Shown in pieces: positions 1 to 9,626 of a DNA stretch of 64,000 nt. A model generated the notes under the pieces. It was given only the letters and a program-made list of their open reading frames with translations. It did not search any database and was not told the DNA's origin. The stretch comes from Flaveria trinervia. Taxonomy: Eukaryota > Streptophyta > Magnoliopsida > Asterales > Asteraceae. Location: positions 8,678,596 to 8,742,595 of the forward strand of contig CM046442.1 in assembly GCA_025506515.1 (NCBI GenBank). The letters are read 5' to 3'. Numbering within the stretch: position 1 is the stretch's first letter; each line of letters starts with the position of its first letter. The position numbers and the translations under genes were made by a program.

Positions 1-1
1 C

Positions 2-2876
2 CAGAAGATGAATCACTTGATCCATACTGATCTAGTGTGTGGAGTAAATGTTAAGAACTTCCAACTACCGGATTTCTATGTTTCTTGTAAGAAAGGAAAA
101 TAGACCAAGAAGGCTCATAAGGCTAAGAAAGTTAATCCCATTGAGTTGCCTCTTGAGCTTCTACACATGGATCTGTTTGGTCCAGTCAGTACAAGGAGCA
201 TTGCTGGCGACTTGTACTTCTATGTAGTTACGGATGATTACTCAAGATTCTCTTGGGTGATGTTTCTGAAATCCAAATCAGAGACATTTGAATCATTCAA
301 AGAGCTGGTAACTACATTGGAGTCACTCTACAAGCTGAAGGTATGACAAGTTCGCTCAGACAATGGTACCGAGTTCAAGAACCAATGGATGGAGGCATTC
401 TGCAAAGAAAAAGGAATTGTGCATCAATTCACATCTGCCTACACTCCTCAAATGAATGACATTGCTGAGAGAAAGAATCGTAGCTTGATAGAGACAGCCC
501 GGACGATGGTAGTAGACTCGAAACTGCCTATTCAATTGTGGAATGAGGCAGTTGCCAATGCATGTTACACCCTAAATCGAGTCCTAGTGGTCAAGCGTCA
601 TGGTAAAACGTGTTACGAGTTGCTGGAATGACGAAACCTAATCTAGAGAACCATTTGGAGCACCATGAACTCTTTGAAGAAAACTCAGTCAGGGAAGTTC
701 AACGAGAAGGCTGAAGAAGGAGTTTTTCTAGGATACAACATACCGAATAAGAGAGTTTACAATAACTCAACAGGTCAAGTAGAAGTGTGGTGCAACGTCC
801 ACATTCAGAGATACACCACCCCCTTGCTGCCAAGGACCTGCATTCTTCTTCGATTATGATGGATTCTTTATGTCCTTTAACATCCTTCTCTCCCCTCCTG
901 AAGATGAGTTAGCAACCAAAATGATGTATGATGTCTTAAACACACCATCACAAGACTCAACAACATTAGGTTCACAACATGAGTCCTCCAGTCATTCAGG
1001 GGGAGCATTGGAAGTAAGTGACTCTTCCTCTAATGATAAAGACGTGGAGAACGGCCAGGTGGATCAGGAGGAATAGGTTCCTACTACTACAAGTACACAA
1101 GCATCTGATGTTGATGCCTCTGACACTTCGGAACCTCATACTCCCACTGCCTCAGATACCGAACCTGCTGTTCACAATCTGGATAATAAGGTAGTGGTTC
1201 CCACCACTCCTAGATCATGCTTAAATGTTTACCATCCTCTGGATAATGTCATTGGGATGTAAGATCTGGAGTTCAGATGAGAAATCAGCTATACTCAGCT
1301 GATTATGACTCGGTATTGGAAAAGGGGTATCTTCACGATGGTGCGTATCGATGTTTTGTGTCTCAATTTGAGCCAAAATATGTTATTGAAGCCCTAAAAG
1401 ACGAGGCATGGGTGAGTGCCATGCAAGAAGAACTTCTTCAATTCAAGAAGTTAGGTGTATGGACACTGGTGGATAGACCTGAAGGTGCGAAGGTCATTGG
1501 CATCAAATGGGTCTTGAAATGCAAGAAAGATGACCATGGGGTCATAATCAGAAACAAGGCTCGACTTGTAGTTCAAGGATTTCGACAAATCGAGGGGATT
1601 GATTACAATGAAGTCTTTGCACATGTGGCGAGAATGGAAGCAATCCGTATTCCTAGCCTATGCCTCTTACATGAAGATTAAAGTTTATCAACTGGATGTA
1701 AAGAGCGCATTTCTTCATAGTGAAATCAGGGAGACAGTTTATGTTAGTCAACCCGAAGGATTTGAGGATTCGTATCATCAGGACAGAGTTTACAAACTAG
1801 ACAAGGCTCTCTATGGGCTCCACCAAGCCCCAAGATCATGGTATGAAAAACTCTCGACTCATCTTGTGAAACACGGATTCCGCATAGGTGTGATTGACTA
1901 TACACTATTCATCAAAGAAAAGGATAGTGACTTACTGCTTGTTCAAATTTATGTTGATGACATAATCTTCGGTTCCAAGAATGAAGAACTATGTAAAGAG
2001 TTTGAAGCAGTAATGAAAGCTAAATTTGAGATGAGTGCCATGAGATAGATGAAGTTCTTTCTCGGGTTACAGGTGAATCAGACAGCAAAGGGCATATTTC
2101 TACATCACACCAAGTATGTAGGTGATATCCTAATTCGGTTCGATATGGAGAATGCTTCGGCAGTTAGGACTCCACTTGCTACAAACCATGACGTAGCACC
2201 CGACGAAAATGGTAATCTGGTGGATGCCACCATGTACCGAGGAATGATCGGATCCCTCATGTACCTCACTGCCTCAAGACCTTATATCATGTACGCAATG
2301 TGTCTCTGCTCCAGATATCAGGTGAAACCAAAAGTCAACCATCTCATTGGAGTCAAAAGAATATTTCATTATCTGAAAGGTGCGCCAATTTGGATTGTGG
2401 TATCCTCATGACGAGACTTTGAGCTTACAGCGTATAGCGACTCGGATTATGGCGGCTAGAAAATGAACTACAAGTCAACTTCAACAGGATGTTAATTCTT
2501 TGGGAGAAGATTAGTCACGTGACAATGTAAGAAGCAGACATCAGTTGCTCTGTCAACTTGTGAAGCTGAATACGTTGCTGCTGCAAGCTGCTGTTCACAA
2601 ATCATCTGGATTCAACAGCAAATGCGGGACTATGTTTTGAAATTCTCTAACACTCCTATATTTGTTGATAATTCTGTTGCTATAGCCGTAACTAAAAATC
2701 CGGTCCAACATCCTAAGACCAAACACATCAGAATTAAATATCACTTTATACGCGATTGTTTTGAAAAGAATTTAATCGATGTTGATAAAATTAATACGGA
2801 CTTTCAACGCCTTGACCTCTACACAAAAGTTTTTGATAAACCAAGATTTTTATATCTGCTAGAGGTCAACGGGTGA
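2..2876 (+). pseudogene. pol: copia-1 pol polyprotein remnant (integrase-RT-RNase H)
   Basis: The normal product is a polyprotein that yields integrase and RT/RNase H for copying and inserting the element. Reading starts in frame 2 in the GAG-pre-integrase finger, where one zinc-ligand Cys appears replaced by Tyr. The integrase core follows (about 146-631) with all three acidic positions visible: Asp in MDLFGP, Asp in RSDNGTEF and Glu in IAERKNR. A linker rich in Ser, Asp and Glu spans about 830-1280. RT spans about 1370-2411 with intact YVDD at 1950-1961, and RNase H about 2412-2876 with DSDYGG, CEAEYVA and KTKHIRIKYHFIRDC. Frame-2 stops are at 101, 344 and 629. Frame-0 stops are at 2046, 2409, 2457, 2493 and 2520. 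Frameshifts fall at about 631-680 (three frames within 50 bases), about 830, between 1076 and 1277, and about 1640. The terminal stop 2874-2876 looks original. It cannot encode a working protein. Confidence 0.9.
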
Positions 2877-3237
2877 AAAAGAAAAGTGAAATGATTCAGG
2901 ATGATGAAAGTACATAGTCCGACGAGTAGACTTATTTTTTATTTTATTTTATTTCTTCGCCTATTAAAATTCTAAACGCAAAAACATTTTCGGTTTTAGA
3001 ATTTTAGGGGGAGAATAGGTTAAATTAGTATTAAATTAGTTGTTTTAATTTCAGTACTTAAAAAAATAAAATTAAATTAAAAAAAACAAGGGAGGAGGAC
3101 AGTCTAGCTAATAGAAATGAGATCATATTTGTGATACTGATTCAGTGTTTATGGAAAATGATAGTACACATGAACAAATAGTTTGGGACTTTAGAAGATT
3201 ATTAGACAATGATATAAACTAGCTCCAAGGGGGAGTT
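2877..3237 (+). other. copia-1 3' non-coding tract with two purine-rich tracts
   Basis: No reading frame is present. The tract is AT-rich with a run of A/T around 3058-3090. Two purine-rich motifs are visible: TTAGGGGGAGAA near 3005-3016, and AAGGGGGAG at 3228-3235, directly before a TGT. The second is the better polypurine tract for priming plus-strand synthesis because an LTR-like TG start follows at once. A similar arrangement recurs downstream of copia-2 pol (about 5517 and 5856). Confidence 0.6.
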
Positions 3238-3480
3238 TGTAACAATTCGAATACCTACGCACATATCGTACCCTAGCCGTCCAGAGACTCAAGAAAACCT
3301 GTTCCAACTTCATAGATCAAAGTTGATCGTGTTCTAATCATTCATAACATTTCATTAATCATTAGATTGATCTTAATTATGTTCTCCCTGATTGGATCGC
3401 CAATCAAATAGGATTCCGCACTATTTAATTTGGTATACGCGCAGAATTAGTTAGTACTCTGTATGTACACGGTCCTAACA
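3238..3480 (+). repeat. Putative 3' LTR of copia-1
   Basis: It starts TGTAAC immediately after the polypurine tract and ends CTAACA, giving an imperfect terminal inverted repeat with TG/CA ends. At 243 bases it is short for the family and has no clear TATA box, so it may be internally deleted or cut by copia-2. The 5' LTR needed to prove the borders is outside the window. Confidence 0.45.
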
Positions 3481-3489
3481 CACTCTACA

Positions 3490-5435
3490 CTAGATTCAGA
3501 CACAATTTATGATGTTGATCATGTTCACTCAGAAGCTTCTGATTCTAAATAGAACAAGAACCTACTATTGAAAATGTTCTTTAGTCTTCAAAATCATCTA
3601 CATCTTCTACACTAGGTTTTTCAGTAAAAAATACTTTTGGTTCGTTTTATACAATCTTCTACTAATGCCATCTCATTAGAAAATTTTGGTTTTGATATTC
3701 ATCAAGAAGAAACAATTGTTTAACAACCAGAGGATGGTCTTGATTTGAACACGCCTGTTGTTCATATTTCTTATTTTAAATAAATCATTGCTGAAGATAC
3801 AATACCACAATTGAGGATTCACAAAAATCATCCAACTCATACAATCATCTTTTTATTATCTAAAGGTGTACATACAGGAAGTCAATCAGGAGCAATCAAT
3901 ACATGCTTTATTTCTCATAATATGCCAAGATTATCAAAATGGCATTAAAGGAGAATAGTTGGATTGGCGCTATGCAATATGAGTTAATGCAATTCAAAAA
4001 TTTAATTAAATGTATGGAATCTCTGTGAACTGCCTAAAGATAAGTTGTCTATTTAAACAAAGTGGATACTTCAAACAAAATGGATGAGAAAGGTGTTATT
4101 GTTTGCAATAAGACTTGTTTTGTTGTACAGGGATTCTATCAAGTTAAAGGCTCAGATTATGAAGAAGTCTCCGTGCCAGTAGCTAGAATTAAAACAATTA
4201 GTATTTTCTTGCTTATGCTTCCTTCATGAACTTTAAAGTCTATCAAATGGATGTCAAGACTGCTTTCTTGAATGGTGAAATGAAAAAAAAAATCTACGTA
4301 TGTCAACATCCTTATATTGAAGCTCCAAATCATCCTGACTATGTGTATAAATTAGACTAAGCTTTTTACAATTTATATCAAGCACCTCATGCTTGGTATG
4401 CCACACTTACTAAACATTTACTTGCTAATGGTCATACAAGAGGATCCACCAATTAAACTTTGTTCATATTGAAGACCGGTGATGATCTCATTCTTGTTTA
4501 AATTTATGTTCATGACATTATCTATAGAACTACAAACGATGGCACGTGTAAGCAATTTGAAGCTGTGATGAAGAAGTAATTTTAGATTACTTCTCTTGGT
4601 TAAATTTTTATTTTTCTTGGGTATCCAAGTTAAACAAGATGTATACGGTATTTTGATACATCAACAAAAATTTGCTCAAATTATTCTAAAAAAATACAAG
4701 TTTCAAGACTCCTAGATAGCTCCAACTCCTACATCTTCTCATCCTACCCTTCCTCCTAATGTCACAGAAGAAGCTATTGAACAACATTTGTACATACCAA
4801 TAATTAGATCCTTAATGTATCTCACTACAAGCAGACTAGATGTTATTTTTTCTATTTGTCAATGTGCACGTTATCAAAGTAATCCAAAGTAGTCACACAT
4901 GAAAGCTATCAAAAAATTCTTTAAGTATCTTAAAGGCTAACCACAACTTGGATTTTGGTATCCTAAAAGTTCTAAATTAAATATATATGCTTATACTAAT
5001 AGTGATTACAGTGGATGTAATTTGAACAGTAGATCAACAACGGGAAGATGTCAATTTCTTGAAAATAGGTTGATTTTGATATAGATGCAAAACTATGTTT
5101 CTACATCCACTACAGAGGTTGAATATGTTGTTGCATTAGGTTGTTGTTCTCAGATTGTTTGGAGTCAAAAAAGACTTCTTGATTATGTCTTAGTATTTAT
5201 GAGACCACAATCTGGTGTGATAATTATCTACTGCTTAATGTCATGAAGAATCCTACACAAAATTCTAAAATAAAACACATCAACATCCACATGCACTTTA
5301 TCCATAATTATTTTCATAGAAAACCTATTCATCTTAATCACATCCGAAGAAAAAAATGTTGATTTTTCCACCAAGGCGTTTGATCATTTTGGATTTGACT
5401 TTTTTGTCCAAACTTTAGGAATGATTAACTTTTGA
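3490..5435 (+). pseudogene. pol: copia-2 pol remnant (linker-RT-RNase H)
   Basis: Translated similarity is seen only in pieces across all three + frames; no open frame reaches 60 codons. Recognisable pieces are an acidic linker (about 3490-3650), the RT N-terminal part (about 3800-4200), a fragment reading VYQMDVKTAFLNGEM near 4228-4280, the catalytic motif at 4505-4516, the RT C-terminal part (about 4720-4980) and RNase H (about 4981-5435) with a Thr-Glu-Val-Glu-Tyr active-site stretch near 5110 and a final STKAFD stretch. The catalytic YVDD reads YVHD, a GAT-to-CAT type change of the first Asp, so RT would be dead even without the stops. The stop at 5433-5435 is probably the original end. 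Decay is heavier than in copia-1, suggesting an older insertion. Confidence 0.85.
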
Positions 5436-5998
5436 TAAGTACACAAGAATTTTCACCAAAAATATTTTGTTTCTATATTTGATTGTTTAAAATTGTTATT
5501 TTTGTAGATATCATAATTTTAGAAGGAGAAAAGTTGAAAAATATAATGAAAAAGATTGGGGGGATAAAAATTGAAAATATGATATAAAATATTTGGTTTA
5601 TAGGGAGTTAGAAATATATTGACAAATACCTAAAAGATTTTGATTTTGATAAAAGGTTAAGAAAAATAAATCTTCTATTCACATAGAAAATGATAGTATA
5701 TGTCTTACTTTAGATATATTGCATTCTAAGGGTTAAGAAGGAAATGACTTAGGGTATGATTGATATGTTGATAAGTTCTTCTTACATGAATGAAAATCAA
5801 TATGGATAACAATACACATGAACTATATTTAATATACCTAAAGTGGGCAACATATCAGGGGGTTTATGGTAACACTAAGTTCATGCTAAAACAGATTGAA
5901 AGTACAGTTCTGTCACACTCGAGTCCATCATTTCTTATTCAATAATTTCATAAGCTTGAATATGCATACATATGAACATAAATAAAAGTAAAGGCAAC
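5436..5998 (+). other. copia-2 3' non-coding tract and possible truncated 3' LTR
   Basis: AT-rich and without coding potential. TTTTAGAAGGAGAAAAG near 5517 matches the position and composition of the first purine tract of copia-1. ATCAGGGGG at about 5854-5862 is followed within a few bases by TGGTAACA, resembling an LTR start. If so, only about 130 bases of the 3' LTR remain before the array begins at 5999, meaning the array founder inserted into that LTR. The last five bases before the array, GCAAC at 5994-5998, are the candidate target-site duplication. Confidence 0.45.
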
Positions 5999-6889
5999 TG
6001 ATGGGTGGGATAGTATATATTTTGATAATGATTCTTCGCACATATTAAGTTTTAAATGGTTATTACTAATACTAAACCACACGTACAAAAAGGCAAGTGT
6101 ACCTGTCATATGGTAATATAGTGTTGGTATGAATAAAGTATCAATCCGTGGACACACTAAGCCTACTCAACAACCTCATAACTAACTATCAGTTTTATGG
6201 TTTAGAAGATGATAAGTTAAACATAATAACGATAAATAAAAATAGAACAAGATAGATTGAGACTTTTGGTGATTCTTTCAGTGAAGTAAGGCGGTTATAC
6301 TAATTTAGATTACACTTATGTAATTGTGATGAATTGGTGGGGTGATTAAAGATATTTATTAACGTAATTATGTTGATGTTATAAAGATGAGCTGGCGCGA
6401 TTTCTCGTCTATCCTGCTCCATAGTGACTAGGATCACGTTAGGCTGACATTACTACTTAGATCAAAGCCCTAGTAATGTAGGTGAATCTTTTGTGATCTA
6501 TTTGACATACGATTTATGAAAAGATAACTTATGCTAAAAAGAGAGTTGATCAAGTTCCTTCTTAAGCTACCATTAATTTTAGAAAACTATAACAATTACT
6601 GTAGATTTCTCAATCTAATAAAAGAGAACCCACAAATGATCAGAAAGTTAAGGTGATATGATTTCTAATAACCATTGCTAGTTCATTAGCCATGGATTTA
6701 TTATGAAGGCCGGTTTCGCCAATGAAAGTTTATCATACGTTTTCAACCGTGTATGACAATCACAATCACAAATCATAAAGTTATAGCTTCCCGTCAAATG
6801 TATATGCTACCCATCAAAAGTTTTCCAAGACCACCGTAACATTAACATAATATATATCACACCATTAGCTCAGCATAAATTACATAAGT

Positions 6890-6895
6890 TTTATT
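6890..6895 (-). promoter_or_regulatory. Candidate poly(A) signal in array LTR 1
   Basis: The minus strand reads AATAAA about 260 bases downstream of the TATA box, a plausible end of the R region. It is kept in most monomers but altered in LTR 4, where TTTTATTAAATT becomes TTTTACAAAATT near 17800. Plant signals are loose, so this is a candidate only. Confidence 0.35.
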
Positions 6896-7153
6896 AAATT
6901 AGGATAACACATAAAGTTTAGCTCATAAGGAGCTTAAACAGAACAACAAAAGATAAAAGATAGTAATGAAATCATCGGTCAATTAGAACAATCAAACCAG
7001 TGATCCATTGTGGATGATGTTAAACGATCCCAAGCTTCTTCTAAGTATTGAATGAACCTCCAAAACCTTCTAAGAACCTCCAAATGTTGGGTCCCGAGAG
7101 GGAACACCAGCACTTCACCTCCGAAAAGCTACTCTTCAAGTTGCAAATAAAGT

Positions 7154-7165
7154 CCTATTTATAGG
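7154..7165 (-). promoter_or_regulatory. TATA box of array LTR 1
   Basis: The minus strand reads CCTATAAATAGG, matching the plant TATA consensus TATAAATA. Equivalent sites are at 10783-10794, 14425-14436, 21706-21717, 25341-25352, 28974-28985 and 32581-32592, and again 31,084 bases downstream of each. In LTR 4 the site is disrupted (about 18067-18077, minus strand CCTATAATAAC). Transcription would run leftward through U5, the primer site and the next internal segment. Confidence 0.7.
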
Positions 7166-7189
7166 CTTTCTGGAGTGTTTAAGCATGAC

Positions 7190-7210
7190 CCCATGCCTAA
7201 AAGGCATGGG
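7190..7210. other. 8-bp stem hairpin in LTR U3, within a GC-rich palindromic cluster
   Basis: CCCATGCC, a TAAAA loop, then GGCATGGG form a perfect 8-bp stem, 25 bases upstream (minus strand) of the TATA box. It is the TATA-proximal member of a cluster (about 7182-7450) of degenerate GCACGGG / GGCATG / GACCCCGTGCC motifs in an otherwise AT-rich element. The same block recurs in every LTR. Confidence 0.6.
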
Positions 7211-7640
7211 CCCGTGCTATTACAATGCACGTAAAAAGTTGTTGGCTCGTACGCTCAGAGTGTTGAGCACGACCTCGTGTGTTTTGATGGGGCATGACCC
7301 CGTGCCTCCTAGGGCATGCTCCCGTGCCTCGGGTCGGGGAACCGTACTTTTTGTCCTGTCAGACTAACAAACACAGGGGTGTATTGATTTAGGCATGGAG
7401 GGTGTTTCAGGCTGGGTATGGGGGCGTGCCTCATGAAGCACGACCCCAAGCTTGAATTCCAAAGCTTGTTTTCTTTATTTCTTCTTATTTAGGCTTTGTT
7501 TGTTCATCATGGTCTTTTCCAAGCATGAAAACACAATATGAACAATTTACGTATCAAATCATCATTTTCAGTAACAGTTTCTAGAATAATTGATATGAAA
7601 TTGATGTGTTTTATATGTATAATTTGGATCATATCAAATA

Positions 7641-7657
7641 TCCCCACACTTAAACTT
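7641..7657 (-). other. Polypurine tract next to array LTR 1
   Basis: The minus strand reads AAGTTTAAGTGTGGGGA, preceded by CTTGAGGACAAGC and followed by TATTTGATATG. From memory, this context is the usual junction between the internal region and the 3' LTR in Tat/Ogre/Retand elements, where the purine run primes plus-strand DNA. It recurs at the same place in every monomer. Confidence 0.65.
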
Positions 7658-9054
7658 TGCTTGTCCTCAAGCAAAATCACTCAAAATAGCAACTCCACTA
7701 AAAGCCATATAAGCAAACTTGGTTTACTCAAATATAAACAATTAGGCACATGTGGAATGATATCCTTTCAAGCAATAGAGTGGTTTCTAAATATTTTTAA
7801 CATGTAAAAAATCACACTTCTCGCAAGGTGCACTCACACTCAGCTATATATATGGAATCATACATATGATTAAGTATGACTAATACGCTTGATTGCCTAG
7901 TATGAATACGTGTGAAATCATATGCTTGGTAAGGGATCAAATCTCCACCTATGTTAGGTATTTACTTGCATAAATCATTAGGTCTTTGATGGGTTGTAAT
8001 TTGACTCGGGTTCAAGTTATGGATTATTTGGGGAAAAGTGCTAAATGCTAAAAACAATGCTCTTGGCTTATTTCATAAACTAAAAGGAAACCAACAAAAT
8101 GGTTTCTTATAAAATACTCAAGCTGGAAGGGATATGCTAACTTGAGGACTTGTTTATGGTCAGATCGTCAAGACCGTATTGCACTTTCAAGAACCGGATC
8201 CTCCTTAACCCGATGATATACGTAGCTATCCTTTTTTACACGTCGTTCGGCTTGGAGCCTAATTGCACCAACGGATTTGAATGTCGAATTCTTGGATTCA
8301 GTTTGGTTTTTGTTGCACTTTCCTATATGAAACCAGTTCCCACACGTTGGGCATCTTTCATATCAGTTTTCTTTTCTTGCACACATATCTTGAAATACCA
8401 TAAAATGATGGAACTAGTTTTCTTCTTCTTGTTTTTCTTTTTAGTTTTCTTTTTTGAAATAAGCCAAAACATATCTTAACGAAAACGGGTATTGTTGAAG
8501 GCTTATGGTTAAGTAGCTTTGGGGTTTGGATGATGGAAAATGAAAACGTTTAAGTATAACGGGGCTAAATAAGGACAATGTTTGGGTAAGGATATTTGAA
8601 AATGGTAGAGGCATGAATGTCAGGTTTTCCTAATTGCCTAAATCATTTTTATGCAAGAAACACTTATAAGGTTATGAAATACATACCCAAAACAAGTTCT
8701 AATTCACATGCCACATAAGGCACTCTCAATATATCCATAATGAAAGTAAAATGCATAAATGTAAAGTTTGTTTAAGGCTTAAACATAAGCTCACACATTG
8801 GATGAAATTGGGTATGAGTGTTTTATTTTACATGTTTGAATATTTTCGTCCACTCTTTTTGCTTTTCAAGATATCACAAAAAACTTTTTTTAAGATTATT
8901 TGGGTTTACTTTATTTGCTTATTTATTTCTTCAAAATGTATATTTATAAATTGTTAAATGTTTCCAGTGTCATTTCACAAATTAGAGTGACATTTTGTAA
9001 AAGATTTTTATAATTTGAACCTATTTATAAGCAAAGTATCAAGCATGTATTACC

Positions 9055-9090
9055 CTTCCCACATTTAAACTTCACATTGTCCTCAATGTG
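9055..9090 (-). other. Second GAGGACAA/GTGGG purine motif inside the internal segment
   Basis: The minus strand reads CATTGAGGACAATG then AAGTTTAAATGTGGG, closely parallel to the true polypurine tract 1.4 kb away. A third, weaker form (AAGTGTGGAGAAGG) lies at about 9330-9346. They are conserved in all monomers. They could be secondary priming sites or the scar of a duplicated 3' end. Confidence 0.5.
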
Positions 9091-9477
9091 TTGACAATAA
9101 ATATTAAGTAGAGAAAGACAAAGGAAAACTCCCCTAAAATGATGAGTCAAATACACGTGCTCGTTTTTTCCACAGCCGCTTTGAATGAGCTCAAAGGAAT
9201 ACATCAGGATTAATCTAAAACATCACCAATTTATTTAAGCAGAAAATTAAAGTCCTAAGTATACAAAATAAAATAAACAGACAAAAAATACATAGAGCCA
9301 TGTTTTGATTACGGGTCCTTGGCTAGACCCTTCTCCACACTTAGTTTTTAATGAGGTAAAGGTTTATCACCTCTGAGAAAAACATAGTTGGTACATCGAT
9401 TTCGCTATTAACCAATAACCATTAACTTTAGAGCTTAGTCCTTGTTTTCAACCATGATAGCACTATGTGGATGATAT

Positions 9478-9560
9478 TTTTTTTTATTTTTTATTTTTTT
9501 TAAATAAAACTAACTTTTATTAAAAATAAAACTATTATTTTATTTATTTTTAAATAAAAC
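9478..9560. repeat. Low-complexity T/A tract near the primer-site end of the internal segment
   Basis: Long T runs broken by single A residues, followed by AAATAAAACT and TTTATTTTTAAATAAAA blocks. The tract occurs in every monomer with slightly different run lengths, as expected from slippage or homopolymer sequencing error. No gene content. Confidence 0.8.
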
Positions 9561-9602
9561 AAAATATTCAAAAATTTGAATCATCTTTCAAACTAACATG
9601 TG

Positions 9603-9620
9603 TTCCCGACAATAGCGCCA
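9603..9620 (-). other. Degenerate tRNA-Arg-type primer binding site
   Basis: The minus strand reads TGGCGCTATTGTCGGGAA, against the Tat/Ogre site TGGCGCCGTTGCCGGGGA as I recall it. The four differences are all C-to-T or G-to-A. It sits six bases (AGTTTT on the minus strand) after the LTR end, as expected. Equivalents lie just left of LTRs 3 to 9, with further private changes, for example CCCGAAAATAG beside LTR 5 and a lost C beside LTR 8. Confidence 0.65.
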
Positions 9621-9626
9621 AAAACT

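Larger units (their letters stand above)
1..3480 (+). mobile_element. Ty1/copia LTR retrotransposon, 3' part, degenerate (copia-1)
   Basis: The segment reads in copia order on the + strand: GAG-pre-integrase zinc-finger end, integrase core, acidic Ser-rich linker, RT, RNase H, long 3' non-coding tract with two purine-rich tracts, then a putative 3' LTR. Integrase before RT is the order that defines Ty1/copia. The 5' LTR, primer binding site and gag lie outside the window on the left. The right border, about 3480, is inferred from a terminal CA and from copia-2 linker sequence starting just after it. A SIRE/Maximus-like lineage is possible given the long 3' tract, but I cannot confirm this without a phylogeny. 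Confidence 0.8.
3481..5998 (+). mobile_element. Second Ty1/copia element, 3' part, strongly degenerate (copia-2)
   Basis: It has the same orientation and lineage style as copia-1, lying directly downstream. It retains the acidic linker, RT and RNase H, a 3' non-coding tract, and perhaps about 130 bases of 3' LTR before the tandem array interrupts it at 5999. Its gag and integrase are missing, so it was truncated at the left, either by deletion or by recombination with copia-1. The left border is uncertain by tens of bases. Confidence 0.7.
5999..7636 (-). repeat. Array LTR 1 (outermost, left edge)
   Basis: Length 1638. The left end keeps TG (CA on the minus strand), unlike all inner LTRs. The first 280 bases differ from inner LTRs at many sites, for example CTTCGCAC for CTTAGCAC, ATGAATAAAGTATC for AAAAACCGAGTATC and GCCTACTC for GCGTACTC; the rest is close to the others. 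On the minus strand it has U3 with GC-rich palindromes, a TATA box at 7154-7165, a poly(A)-signal-like hexamer at 6890-6895 and a U5 end near 5999. Its minus-strand start is TGATATGATCC, directly after the polypurine tract. Confidence 0.8.
7637..9626 (-). repeat. Array internal segment 1
   Basis: Length 1990, non-coding. From right to left (5' to 3' on the minus strand) it holds the primer site (9603-9620), a leader with a T/A-rich tract (about 9478-9560 on +), purine motifs near 9330 and 9055, a further non-coding stretch and the polypurine tract at 7641-7657. Private variants include ACACGTGCTCG for ACAGGTGCTCG near 9156. It shares GTTTCCAGTG with internal 3. Confidence 0.75.

Noticed and set aside
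5948..6157. 69-codon minus-strand frame at the array edge
   Set aside because: It lies across the LTR 1 border, is broken by indels in every other monomer, and has no recognisable domain.
8150..8479. 109-codon + strand frame with a Phe-rich tail resembling membrane segments
   Set aside because: It is open only in monomer 1. The tail comes from a T-rich tract, and the equivalents in other monomers are shorter and frameshifted.
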